From Pseudomonas tumuqii (GTDB lineage: Bacteria; Pseudomonadota; Gammaproteobacteria; Pseudomonadales; Pseudomonadaceae): a stretch of 64,000 nt of DNA. The notes beneath the pieces were generated by a model. The model saw only the letters and a program-made list of their open reading frames with translations, made no database searches and was not told the DNA's origin. The DNA lies in the NCBI RefSeq assembly GCF_013184545.1, contig NZ_JAAOJA010000004.1, positions 310,001 to 374,000 on the forward strand, given 5' to 3'. Below are positions 37,607-45,415 of the stretch, piece after piece; position 1 is the first letter of the stretch; every line of letters begins with the position of its first letter. Made by a program: the position numbers and the translations under genes.

Positions 37607-39809
37607 CTTCGCGGTACCGCCCTTGCAGCCGGAGCTTTTCGACACTGGAGCCCAGTTGTTGCAGCAGCGGCTCGAGCACGCCCCGGACACCGGCCGCCAT
37701 GCCCCTGGAACCACACACCAGCACCTGCGCGCCGTCTTGCAGCAGTGCCGCCAGCGCACTGGCGTCCCGGCGCAGGCGATCTTGCACATACATCGGCATG
37801 GCCGCTTGCGAGAAGGCCAGACCAAGCTGCGTCAGTCGTCCGTCAGCCAGGTACTCGCTCAATTCCGTCTCATAGAGAAACTCCGATTGTTCACTGCGCC
37901 CACCCCAGTACAGGTGAATCGGACGCCGATGGGCATTCTTGCGCGCGAAGCCTATCAGCGGAGCCAGCCCGGTGCCTGCGCCGACCAGAATCACCGGATG
38001 CCGACCTGCCGTCGGGCGAAAATCCGGGTGTGGCTGGATGAAGCCCTCGATACTGTCGCCCACCTGCAGCGCATGCAGGCGCGACGAGCAAAGCCCACCC
38101 GCTTGTTTACGCACACAGATTTCCAGGGCGTCGTCGTCATCGCTGCTGGCAATCGAGTAGAAGCGTGGCGTCGCCCCAATGCCTGGACTGATTGCCAACA
38201 GGTCGCCTGGAGCAAAGCGCGTGGCGCGGCGCCGGCGGCAGAGGAGGCCTCTCGCCTGCGGCGTCTCGGTGAGTGCAAAGCGCAGGATGGCGGCCGGCGA
38301 CTCGCTGTGCTCGCCATAGACTTCCCTGCTCAGCAGCTGCAACCGCCGCATGGCCACTCGGGGCTGCACGTGGGTGAAGTGCAGATCGAGGCCCAGTTGT
38401 TCACCCAGTTGCCGGGCCCACAGGTTCAGCTCGCTCAGCGAACCGCGGTCGATGCAACGCAAGGGCAATAGCAAACTCAGGCCACGTTGCTGCAGGTTTT
38501 GCTCGACTTGCCGGGCATAGCCGCAGAAATGCTGGAACTGGGCGTCGCCAAAACCGAGCACCGCGACTTGAAGGTCCTTGGGCAGAGGGCTCCGATTCAG
38601 GAGACCGAGGAACGCATTGGCCGAATCGGGTGCCTGGCCATCGCCATAGGTCGAGGTAAGCAGCAACAGGCATTTGGCGTCCGGGTAGCGCGGCTGCAGC
38701 TGATTCATGCTGGCGCAATGCACGCGCCGGCCGCCGGCCAGCAATTGCTCGTGCAGCTGACGGGCATAGCTCCAGGTAGTGCCCCCCTGACTGCCGACCA
38801 GCAGGATGATTTCCGCCTGGTCGGGCGGCGCATTGCCCGGCAGCGCGCCGGCCAGGTGCTTGCGCTGCCACCAGGCGAACACACCGGAGCCGCTGAGGAA
38901 CAGCACGCAAAGACTGACCCCGCCGAGGATCAGTGCCCACAGCGGCGAGTGGGCGCCCGTATGCAGTTCGTAGGCGGTTTCGTAAAGACGGCGGGCGAAA
39001 CCATGCCGCTGATAGCTGATCCACTGGCCGCTGCCGGGATTGACAAAGCCGTCACCCGATGCGGTGCGCAGCGTGAAGAAATTGGCGTCCTGACTGTCGC
39101 TGGGGAACTCCAGTTCGCGCAGGTCCTGCAGGTCGAGGGTGCGCAATGCGGACAGGCTGCCGAGCTTGGCGGCAGGGGCGGAATAGCGGGCCTGCGGGTA
39201 CGAGGGCTCGGATTCCTGGCCGTCGCTGATCAGGCCCTGGCTGCTGGCCGAAAGATAAAGCCCGCTCAGGGCGAGAATGGCCAGGGCTGGCAGCGTCCAG
39301 CGCGCCACCACCGTATGCCAGTGAGAGAGTCCCTTGCCCGGGGGGATCGGCAGCAATAGTCGGCGCCAGCCACCAAGCCGGCGCGCCAACAGCCAGGCCC
39401 CCGTCGCGACAAGTACCAGCAGCGCCAGCGCCGCGAGACCGCTCAGCCAGCGCCCGGCCGAACCGAGCAGCAGCTCGCGGTGGAGGTCGCGGATCCAGGA
39501 AAGCGCTGCAGATGGCCGGTAGGGCGCAATCACCTCGCCAGTGCTCGGATCGACCAGCACTGCATCGCTGTCGCTGGCATTGCTGAAGGTGACGCGCAGC
39601 TCACCGCTGGGCGCACGTTCGATGCGCTCGATGCCCTGTACGTGGCCTGCGATGCGTTCCGCGACTGCCGCCACGTTCTCGCCAAGCGCGGGCGCTGATT
39701 GCAGGTGCTCGACGAGGGTGCTGGTGGACAACAGCAAGCCAGTGGCGGCCGAAACCATGAGCATGGCGCCAAGGGCCAGGCTGAGTACGACATGAGTGCG
39801 CTGCAGCAT
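37596..39809 (-). CDS. PepSY-domain membrane flavoprotein reductase (flavodoxin plus FAD/NADPH domains)
   Basis: A 737-residue fusion. It begins with a transmembrane helix (about 8-28) and a PepSY-type periplasmic region with further helices near 120-140, 170-190 and 290-315. Next is a flavodoxin-like domain (about 335-480: 'ILLVGSQGGTTWSYARQLHE', 'LLLTSTYGDGQAPDSA', 'VLGFGDAQFQHFCGYARQ'), then a ferredoxin-reductase FAD/NADPH domain (about 520-737: 'RFYSIASSDDDD', 'VILVGAGTGLAPLIGFARK', 'VLVCGSRGMAAGVRGVL'). The layout suggests cytoplasmic NADPH electrons pass through FAD and FMN across the membrane to a periplasmic acceptor. It lies 14 bases after DUF2271 and overlaps apbE. Such fusions occur near iron or flavin genes; the acceptor is unknown. 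Confidence 0.85.
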   Translation of the reverse strand: MLQRTHVVLSLALGAMLMVSAATGLLLSTSTLVEHLQSAPALGENVAAVAERIAGHVQGIERIERAPSGELRVTFSNASDSDAVLVDPSTGEVIAPYRPSAALSWIRDLHRELLLGSAGRWLSGLAALALLVLVATGAWLLARRLGGWRRLLLPIPPGKGLSHWHTVVARWTLPALAILALSGLYLSASSQGLISDGQESEPSYPQARYSAPAAKLGSLSALRTLDLQDLRELEFPSDSQDANFFTLRTASGDGFVNPGSGQWISYQRHGFARRLYETAYELHTGAHSPLWALILGGVSLCVLFLSGSGVFAWWQRKHLAGALPGNAPPDQAEIILLVGSQGGTTWSYARQLHEQLLAGGRRVHCASMNQLQPRYPDAKCLLLLTSTYGDGQAPDSANAFLGLLNRSPLPKDLQVAVLGFGDAQFQHFCGYARQVEQNLQQRGLSLLLPLRCIDRGSLSELNLWARQLGEQLGLDLHFTHVQPRVAMRRLQLLSREVYGEHSESPAAILRFALTETPQARGLLCRRRRATRFAPGDLLAISPGIGATPRFYSIASSDDDDALEICVRKQAGGLCSSRLHALQVGDSIEGFIQPHPDFRPTAGRHPVILVGAGTGLAPLIGFARKNAHRRPIHLYWGGRSEQSEFLYETELSEYLADGRLTQLGLAFSQAAMPMYVQDRLRRDASALAALLQDGAQVLVCGSRGMAAGVRGVLEPLLQQLGSSVEKLRLQGRYREDVY

Positions 39810-39823
39810 GAACCTGTACCGGG

Positions 39824-40291
39824 TCAGAATTGGTAGCGGAAGCTGTCGACATAACCTTGCGCGCCACCGCTGATCTCCGTCGCCTGCTGGCTCAGCGGCA
39901 CTTTGATCTCTGCACGGTTGTCGCGTTTGTCCTCGACGGCGCTATCGATGCGAATTTCGTAGCCGGCATCGATCAGGGCATCCTCCAGCTCGACGGACAC
40001 TTCCAAGGTTTCGCCGCTGCCGACGCTGGCGCCGGTGAGCCCATCGAACTCGGCGGGTTGGTTGCCGGCATGGGCCCAGTCACGCAGATGTTTGTAGTAC
40101 TTGGCTTTCTTGCCGGAGACCCACAGGGTCCGTTGGTAGTCACCCTGAGCATCGGTGACGTAGATGGCCAGGTAGGCCTCGTTGCCGCGGTATTCTTTCA
40201 GCGTGGTTTGCAGCGTGATCTCGCGGGCCTGGCCAAGGGCCGGAAGCGCGGCAGCGCCAGCCAGGGCGAGGGTGAAGGCAGTCTTGTTCAT
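39824..40291 (-). CDS. DUF2271 domain exported protein
   Basis: A 155-residue periplasmic protein. The signal peptide (KTAFTLALAGAAALPALGQA) is followed by a beta-rich domain typical of DUF2271 ('ITLQTTLKEYRGNEAYLAIY', 'LWVSGKKAKYYKHLRDWAHA', 'VDAVTGASVGSGE'-like text here reading 'FDGLTGASVGSGETLEVSVE'). The 'DGLTGAS' stretch resembles the D-x(2)-T-G-A-T/S site where ApbE attaches FMN, and apbE is in the same operon. This makes DUF2271 a candidate flavinylation target (inference). ATG 40291 has GGAGAGG about 7 bases upstream. First gene of the operon. Confidence 0.85.
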   Translation of the reverse strand: MNKTAFTLALAGAAALPALGQAREITLQTTLKEYRGNEAYLAIYVTDAQGDYQRTLWVSGKKAKYYKHLRDWAHAGNQPAEFDGLTGASVGSGETLEVSVELEDALIDAGYEIRIDSAVEDKRDNRAEIKVPLSQQATEISGGAQGYVDSFRYQF

Positions 40292-40943
40292 GGCGAACCT
40301 CTCCAGAAGGAATGGCTCAACCTTAACCCTCGACCCTGAAGCCAAGCTGAACGGCGGAAGATTCGGGCTTAAGGATTATTTAAGAATGCTCTGGAACAGC
40401 ATGCGCCGACGTTAATTCAGGCAGTGTTATCAGCACACGGCTACACCAGGCGTTTGGCTATCACTCTACGGGTAGTGGCAATAGTCGCCGACTTGATCCA
40501 AGAGTCAGGCATCAATAATGATGCGGTCGCCAGGTAAGACTTGATTGGATGTTTCGCAAATACTTGGGAAACGCTTGTAAGCGTCCGCTTTGGGGGGCGG
40601 TTCAGGTCATCCGTGACTGGCCGCTCCGATTCATAGCTGACGCCCAGCAGCATCAATATCGTGGTAACCGATTTTTTTCGCGCGCGGCATCCCTTCCCTT
40701 AAAGCACGAATTTTGATGAAAAAATGGGCTGCCTAAGGAAGGGGTTGCTCGGCCTGCCGCTTCTGCGACAGGCCGGTACCGGCTGACTAGAAACGGCCAT
40801 TCGGCCCATCATTCTGGCCAAGGGCCATGAAATTGATAAGCAGGGTAATCCCCCGGCCTTGCCGGGGGCTATTTACTGGGCGGCCCCATTCCTCATCAGC
40901 AAAAGGCAAGACCTGACCCCGTTAGCCGCAGCCTGAGGTGGCG
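40292..40943. other. Long intergenic region, no gene recognised
   Basis: About 650 bases. The part next to 40292 must hold the promoter of the DUF2271 operon. A frame at 40441-40656 (minus) lacks protein character. A short hairpin (CCCCCGGCCTTGCCGGGGG, 40850-40868) and an AAAGGCAAGACCTGACCCC stretch near 40900 suggest debris of mobile DNA. It may end adhP transcription, but has no T-run on that strand. Confidence 0.5.
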
Positions 40944-41966
40944 TTACATCTGCAGCACGACCCGCCCTTCGATCTGGCCTTTGCGCAGCTGGTCGAGCAC
41001 CTGATTGATGTTCTCCAGTTTTTCAGTGTGGATGGTCGCCTTGACCAGCCCCTCGGCGGCAAAGTCCAGCGCCTCCTGCAGGTCCGCGCGGGTGCCGACG
41101 ATGGAGCCGGTAATGCTGATGGCCTTGAGGACCACATCGAAGATGGGCGTTGGGAAGTCGCCCGGCGGCAGGCCGATCAGGGCCACCGTGCCGCCGCGCC
41201 TGGCCATGCCGATGGCCTGGCTGAAGGCCGCGTTGGAGACGGCGGTCACCAGCACGCCATGGGCGCCGCCGATTTCGCGCTGCACCACCTCGGCCGGATT
41301 TTCGTTGCGCGCATTGATGGTCAGGCTGGCGCCGAGCTTCTTCGCCAGCGCCAGCTTGGCATCGTCCACGTCCACCGCCACCACATGCAAACCCATGGCG
41401 CGGGCATACTGCACGGCGACATGGCCGAGCCCGCCGATGCCGGAAATCGCCACCCACTGGCCAGGGCGTGCGCCGGTAACCTTGAGGCCTTTATAAACGG
41501 TGACGCCGGCGCAGAGCAGCGGGGCGATCTCGGCAAAACCAATATTCTTCGGCAGGATCCCGACGTAGTTGGGGTCGGCCAGCACGTATTCGGCGTAGGC
41601 GCCGTTGACCGAGTAACCGGTGTTTTGCTGGCTCTCGCAGAGGGTTTCCCAGCCGGTCAGACAGTGCTCGCAACAGCCGCAGGCGCTGTACAACCACGGT
41701 ACGCCGACCCGGTCGCCTTCCTTGATGCGCGTCACGCCGGCACCGACCGCGGCGACATATCCGACGCCCTCGTGACCGGGAATAAACGGCAGCGGTGGTT
41801 TGACCGGCCAGTCGCCGTCGGCGGCGTGCAGGTCGGTATGGCAGACCCCGGAGGCCTCGATTTTCACCAGAATCTGCCCGGGGCCGGGCAGCGCTACTTT
41901 CACTTCTTCGATGCGCAAGGGTTCGCCATAGGCGTGTACCACTGCGGCTCTCATGGTCGATTGCAT
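40944..41966 (-). CDS. adhP: Zinc-dependent alcohol dehydrogenase AdhP
   Basis: A 340-residue medium-chain alcohol dehydrogenase that interconverts primary alcohols and aldehydes with NAD+. Catalytic zinc ligands in '[11 protein letters not shown]' and 'PGHEGVGYV'; structural zinc cysteines in '[18 protein letters not shown]'; Rossmann '[19 protein letters not shown]'. Length and sequence match the AdhP class (PA5427-like in P. aeruginosa). The start ATG 41966 is followed by MRAAVV four codons on, which could also be the real start. Single gene, next to transposase debris. Confidence 0.93.
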   Translation of the reverse strand: MQSTMRAAVVHAYGEPLRIEEVKVALPGPGQILVKIEASGVCHTDLHAADGDWPVKPPLPFIPGHEGVGYVAAVGAGVTRIKEGDRVGVPWLYSACGCCEHCLTGWETLCESQQNTGYSVNGAYAEYVLADPNYVGILPKNIGFAEIAPLLCAGVTVYKGLKVTGARPGQWVAISGIGGLGHVAVQYARAMGLHVVAVDVDDAKLALAKKLGASLTINARNENPAEVVQREIGGAHGVLVTAVSNAAFSQAIGMARRGGTVALIGLPPGDFPTPIFDVVLKAISITGSIVGTRADLQEALDFAAEGLVKATIHTEKLENINQVLDQLRKGQIEGRVVLQM

Positions 41967-42016
41967 GACCGTTCCTCGTGAATGAGTGAGCCATGCACCC
42001 TACACCCAATCAGCGC

Positions 42017-42580
42017 GGAGCAAATTGCGTTCAGACAATAGGAGCAGACCACGGTGTTGCCTGGAATGATCAAGCAGAAGCGAAATCAAGCGTGGTCTCC
42101 CATTGCGTTGTCCGCGCTGGCGAGCCGACGCACGAGGCCACGAACGACGGAGTTTATCGTGACCAGCTGAGTTCGATGGCCAAGCAAGCGCGAGAGGCCA
42201 TGGGTGTCGAGGAACTCTCGGCGGTCGCAGGCGGAGGGTATTTCAACGGCGAAGAAATCCTGGCGTGCCATGAGGCTGGAATCACTGTTTTCGTGTCCAA
42301 GACGCTGACCTCGGGAGCGACAGCGGCTGGCCGCTTCGGCAAAGGTGACTTCATCTAAGACGCAGCAAAGAACGAGTAGCGATGCCCTGCTGGGCAAAGC
42401 CTGATCTGGCGGCTCTCAAGCATCGAGAAAGGGCTGAAGCTGCACCGATACTGGAGATCGCACTGCCAAGATTGTGCGTTGAAAGAGCAATGCACCCGAG
42501 CCCACAGCGCCGGGTGACTCGCGGGGAGCATGAGGCTGTGCTCGAGGCGATGCAGAGTCACCTGGCCCATCACATGCTCG
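42017..42580 (+). pseudogene. IS1182-type transposase remnant
   Basis: Protein text typical of the IS1182 family survives: 'DQLSSMAKQAREAMGVEELS', 'YFNGEEILACHEAGIT', 'RCPAGQSLIWRLSSIEKGLK', then in another frame 'RRVTRGEHEAVLEAMQ'. Two in-frame stops (TAA 42356, TAG 42377) and a frameshift near 42508 break it, and both ends are missing. It is a decayed insertion-sequence fragment. Confidence 0.82.
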
Positions 42581-42616
42581 TTTCCCCAGTGGCGAGTGCG
42601 CGCTCAATCCTGCGTC

Positions 42617-43324
42617 CTAGGTGGATTTGCGCAACAGCTCCTGGCGAATCTTGCCGATGGCCGCCATGGGATTGAGTCCCTTGGGACAGACCCATGAGCA
42701 GTTGCCGATGCTGCGGCAACGGAACAGGCTGAATGGGTCTTCCAGCCGCTCGAGCCGTTCCGCCGTGGCCTGGTCGCGGCTGTCGGTAATGAAACGCCAA
42801 GCCTGCAGCAGCCCGGCTGGCCCGACGTACTTCTCCGGATTCCACCACCAGGACGGACATTGCGAGGAACAGCAGCCGCAGAGGATGCACTCATACAGCC
42901 CGTCGAGCCTGGCGCGCTCCTCGGGGGACTGAAGGCGCTCGATGGCCGGCGCTGGCTCATGATTGATCAGCCATGGCTTGATGCTCTGGTATTGCTGAAA
43001 GAAGAGACTCTGGTCGACCACCAGGTCGCGGATGACCGGCATACCGGGCAGAGGTCTGATGATCAGGCTGCTGGCCGTGCCCAGCGCCTCCGAAACCGGT
43101 GTGATACAGGCCAGTCTGTTCTTGCCGTTGATGTTCATACCATCCGAGCCGCAAACCCCCTCCCGGCAGGAGCGCCGGTAGACCAGCGTCGGATCGGCCT
43201 CATGCAAGAACTCCAGCGCATCCAGCACCATTCGTGCGCGGAATTCCTCGGGCAACGACAACGACTGCATCCAGGGCTGCCGCTCCTGTTCCGGGTGATA
43301 GCGATAGACCTGTACATCAATCAT
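42617..43324 (-). CDS. Succinate dehydrogenase iron-sulfur subunit (solitary paralogue)
   Basis: A 235-residue SdhB-type protein with all cluster ligands: [2Fe-2S] site C53, C58, D61 and C73 in 'SCREGVCGSDGMN' to 'LACIT', and the [4Fe-4S]/[3Fe-4S] sites in 'YECILCGCCSSQCPSWWW' and 'FRCRSIGNCSWVCPKGLNP'. In complex II it passes electrons from the flavoprotein to quinone. Unlike normal sdhCDAB operons, no sdhC, sdhD or sdhA gene is here. It is therefore an extra, solitary copy, intact in its motifs. Whether it replaces or joins the main complex cannot be told. Confidence 0.85.
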   Translation of the reverse strand: MIDVQVYRYHPEQERQPWMQSLSLPEEFRARMVLDALEFLHEADPTLVYRRSCREGVCGSDGMNINGKNRLACITPVSEALGTASSLIIRPLPGMPVIRDLVVDQSLFFQQYQSIKPWLINHEPAPAIERLQSPEERARLDGLYECILCGCCSSQCPSWWWNPEKYVGPAGLLQAWRFITDSRDQATAERLERLEDPFSLFRCRSIGNCSWVCPKGLNPMAAIGKIRQELLRKST

Positions 43325-43560
43325 GGCTCGTTGCTCCTGCGGTCATTGCGGCGAGAGTGGACAGCGCCTCTACCCGGCAAGCGCGGGGCGACCGCATCCG
43401 GTCGATCAGGAGAACTCACTCGCGTGAAGCATAGACGTTGATTAAGGGGCGGCTGCATCCGCCGCGGGCTTACGGTTGGGACGGTGAACCCTCGCTGACT
43501 GGCCGCTTGCTGGCTGTCACGAATGCCTGGTTTGGGTCGAAACCGGAGATTTACGTTGGC

Positions 43561-44181
43561 CTATCGCGCCGTCCCGTCATGGGGCCTATAGAACAGAAAG
43601 TTCCGGGTTTCGGTGGTCTTGATGTATTCCTTCGCCCAGGCAGGCATCACACTCCTGTCGTGAAAATACAGAGCGCCATGGGTTCGGTCCTTGAGCTGCC
43701 TGTTGAGGGCCTTTCGTGCGACTTCCTTGGCAAGGGCATACTGGTCGTCTTCCTTTACCTGATCCGCACGCCCGTCACACCACCACGAAAACTGACAGCC
43801 AGGCTTTTCAGAACCTTGCTTGACCACCGCGCACACCGTGTCTGGAAAGCCTTCATGGCCCAATCGGTTCATGACCACGCTGGCGACGGCTTCCATCTCG
43901 ACAGCTGCGCCGCCTTTGATTTCCCAGTAGATACTGCGTGCAAGGCAGGTGATCGCATCGTCCAGAGGCGCTACGCCTGCGGGATCGACCGCCTGCGCCT
44001 CGGACGCGGTGATGGCCTCGGACTTGGGCGCAGGTGTCTCGCTGCCCGTCTCTGCCGCTTTCTGTTCCAGGACCTGCGCCTTGTCTTCGGCGGCTTCCTT
44101 TTTTTGTTCCTGCTCAGTCGCCAACACCTGAGCGCACAGAAGGGTGATTGCGAAACAGGTGGCTACCCATTGAAATCGCAT
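43561..44181 (-). CDS. SleB-like cell wall hydrolase, exported
   Basis: A 206-residue protein with a signal peptide (MRFQWVATCFAITLLCAQVLA) and a charged, Glu/Ala-rich linker to about residue 70. The C-terminal part matches the cell-wall hydrolase SleB family (PF07486): 'CLARSIYWEIKGGAAVEMEA', 'ASVVMNRLGHEGFPDTVCAV', 'CQFSWWCDG', 'ALYFHDRSVMPAW'. The family cleaves peptidoglycan glycan strands; the Glu in 'IYWEIKG' is the likely catalytic residue. The start at ATG 44181 follows GAAGGGTC. Single gene. The role is likely cell-wall remodelling. Confidence 0.88.
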   Translation of the reverse strand: MRFQWVATCFAITLLCAQVLATEQEQKKEAAEDKAQVLEQKAAETGSETPAPKSEAITASEAQAVDPAGVAPLDDAITCLARSIYWEIKGGAAVEMEAVASVVMNRLGHEGFPDTVCAVVKQGSEKPGCQFSWWCDGRADQVKEDDQYALAKEVARKALNRQLKDRTHGALYFHDRSVMPAWAKEYIKTTETRNFLFYRPHDGTAR

Positions 44182-44457
44182 GGTCGACCCTTCTGCCGAA
44201 ACTGGCTTGAGCAAGGAAACGGCGACGTTGTAGCGCTGACTCGACTTGATTGTAGTCGCCAGGCGTCATTCCAGCCGGCCACTCCGGGGCCACGCACAGC
44301 GGGCTCGGTCGCTACTGATCAGCGGGGTTTTCGTTGACCGGGTTGGCCCGTAGATGCGGGCGAGTTTCTACTCGCCTGTCCATCAGCCATATCGATCCCT
44401 GCGCAGTGCTATTCACTTGGCGGTGCGCGTCCGGCTGTTTCCAGCCATGCAGCCCTC

Positions 44458-44551
44458 AGAGGTTGTGAAAATATCGAGCGCCGTAGCGCAACGTCAGCAG
44501 CGGACGTCTGGAGGCGGTCGCAGTAGGCGAGAGTTTTTTCACAAACTCTCA
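44458..44551 (-). repeat. Stop-codon-associated inverted repeat, copy 6 (short form)
   Basis: Read on the minus strand, it starts with the TGA stop of the upstream gene (TGAGAGTTTGTGAAAAAACT), continues CTCGCCTACTGCGACC and ends ATATTTTCACAACCTCT. Same orientation relative to its gene as copies 1, 2, 3 and 5. Confidence 0.85.
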
Positions 44552-44950
44552 AACATCCCTGAACAGGTCATGGGCATCGAGCAGTCGGTAGGCGATTTCC
44601 GGGTGTTTCTCCAGGCCGCGGCGGATGGCGGTGGGCAGCGCCTGGCGGGTTTTGCGGCAGAGCCCCGGCAGTTGCTCGATCTGGATGGCGATGCCGCGCA
44701 TGCTGCGCACTTCGTTGAAGCCAGGGGCGACGGCCAGGCGGATGCCGAGTTGCTCGTACATGCGCTGTTGCAGCCTTTCCAGGTCGCTCAGGCTCTCGAT
44801 GCTTTCCAGGCGCTCGAGCAGGCGTTTTTCCTCCTGGCGGGTCAGGCGCAGGATGCGCAGGTCGCTGCCGGCTGTTTCCAGCAGCTGTTCGCGCCCGCAG
44901 TCGCAGGCGCCGGGCGGGCAGGGTTGGCGGATCTGGGGGGAGGGCGTCAT
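44549..44950 (-). CDS. Conserved hypothetical protein following nirBD
   Basis: A 133-residue cytoplasmic protein. It starts with a Cys-containing segment 'CPPGACDCGRE', suggestive of metal binding. The rest is mostly helical ('LTRQEEKRLLERLESIESLS', 'QRMYEQLGIRLAVAPG', 'LCRKTRQALPTAIRRGLEKH'). It lies 72 bases after nirD on the same strand and is probably co-transcribed, so a link to nitrite reductase is likely but unproven. ATG 44950 is chosen; 44989 is an alternative that adds 13 residues. Its stop codon lies in repeat copy 6. Family not recognised by name. Confidence 0.75.
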   Translation of the reverse strand: MTPSPQIRQPCPPGACDCGREQLLETAGSDLRILRLTRQEEKRLLERLESIESLSDLERLQQRMYEQLGIRLAVAPGFNEVRSMRGIAIQIEQLPGLCRKTRQALPTAIRRGLEKHPEIAYRLLDAHDLFRDV

Positions 44951-45022
44951 GGGCTCCAAGCATAGCGAGCCGAGAGCGGTTTTGCCCATCGGGTTGGTGG
45001 CGACTGGTGTGCCCCGAGGGTC

Positions 45023-45415
45023 TCAATCGATCAGGCCGATCTCCACCGCATCGCCATTCAGCCGCACCGGCCAGACGCGCAGGCTCTGCTCGGGGTATTC
45101 CAGGCAGCTGCCGTCTTCCAGGCGGAAGTGCTGCTTGTACAGCGGTGAGGCGATCACCAGGTCGCCCTTGAGCTGGCCGACGATGCCGCGGCCGATGACG
45201 TTGGCCCCGGACTTGGGGTCGCGGTTGTCGATGGCATAGAGCTTTTCCCCCTCGAGCGTATGCGGCAGGTGGAACAGCGCGACCTGGGCGCCCTCGTGCC
45301 AGGCGACCACGCCGGAGTTGGCGACCAGGTCGCTGCGGCTGCACAGCGCGCGCCAGGCGGCGGGATTGCGCGCGGCTTGGCGGAATTCGGCACGTACGAC
45401 ATTCGACTGGCTCAT
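45023..45415 (-). CDS. nirD: Nitrite reductase (NADH) small subunit
   Basis: A 130-residue NirD-type protein with a Rieske-like beta fold but without cluster ligands, as usual for NirD: 'FHLPHTLEGEKLYAIDNRDP', 'GRGIVGQLKGDLVIASPLYK', 'HFRLEDGSCLEY'. It forms the assimilatory NADH nitrite reductase with NirB, reducing nitrite to ammonia in the cytoplasm. The start codon overlaps the nirB stop by one base, so translation is coupled. The next gene, at 44549, is probably part of the same transcript. Confidence 0.93.
   Translation of the reverse strand: MSQSNVVRAEFRQAARNPAAWRALCSRSDLVANSGVVAWHEGAQVALFHLPHTLEGEKLYAIDNRDPKSGANVIGRGIVGQLKGDLVIASPLYKQHFRLEDGSCLEYPEQSLRVWPVRLNGDAVEIGLID

Noticed and set aside
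40441..40656. A 71-codon minus-strand frame
   Set aside because: No recognisable motif, no ribosome-binding site and irregular codon choice.
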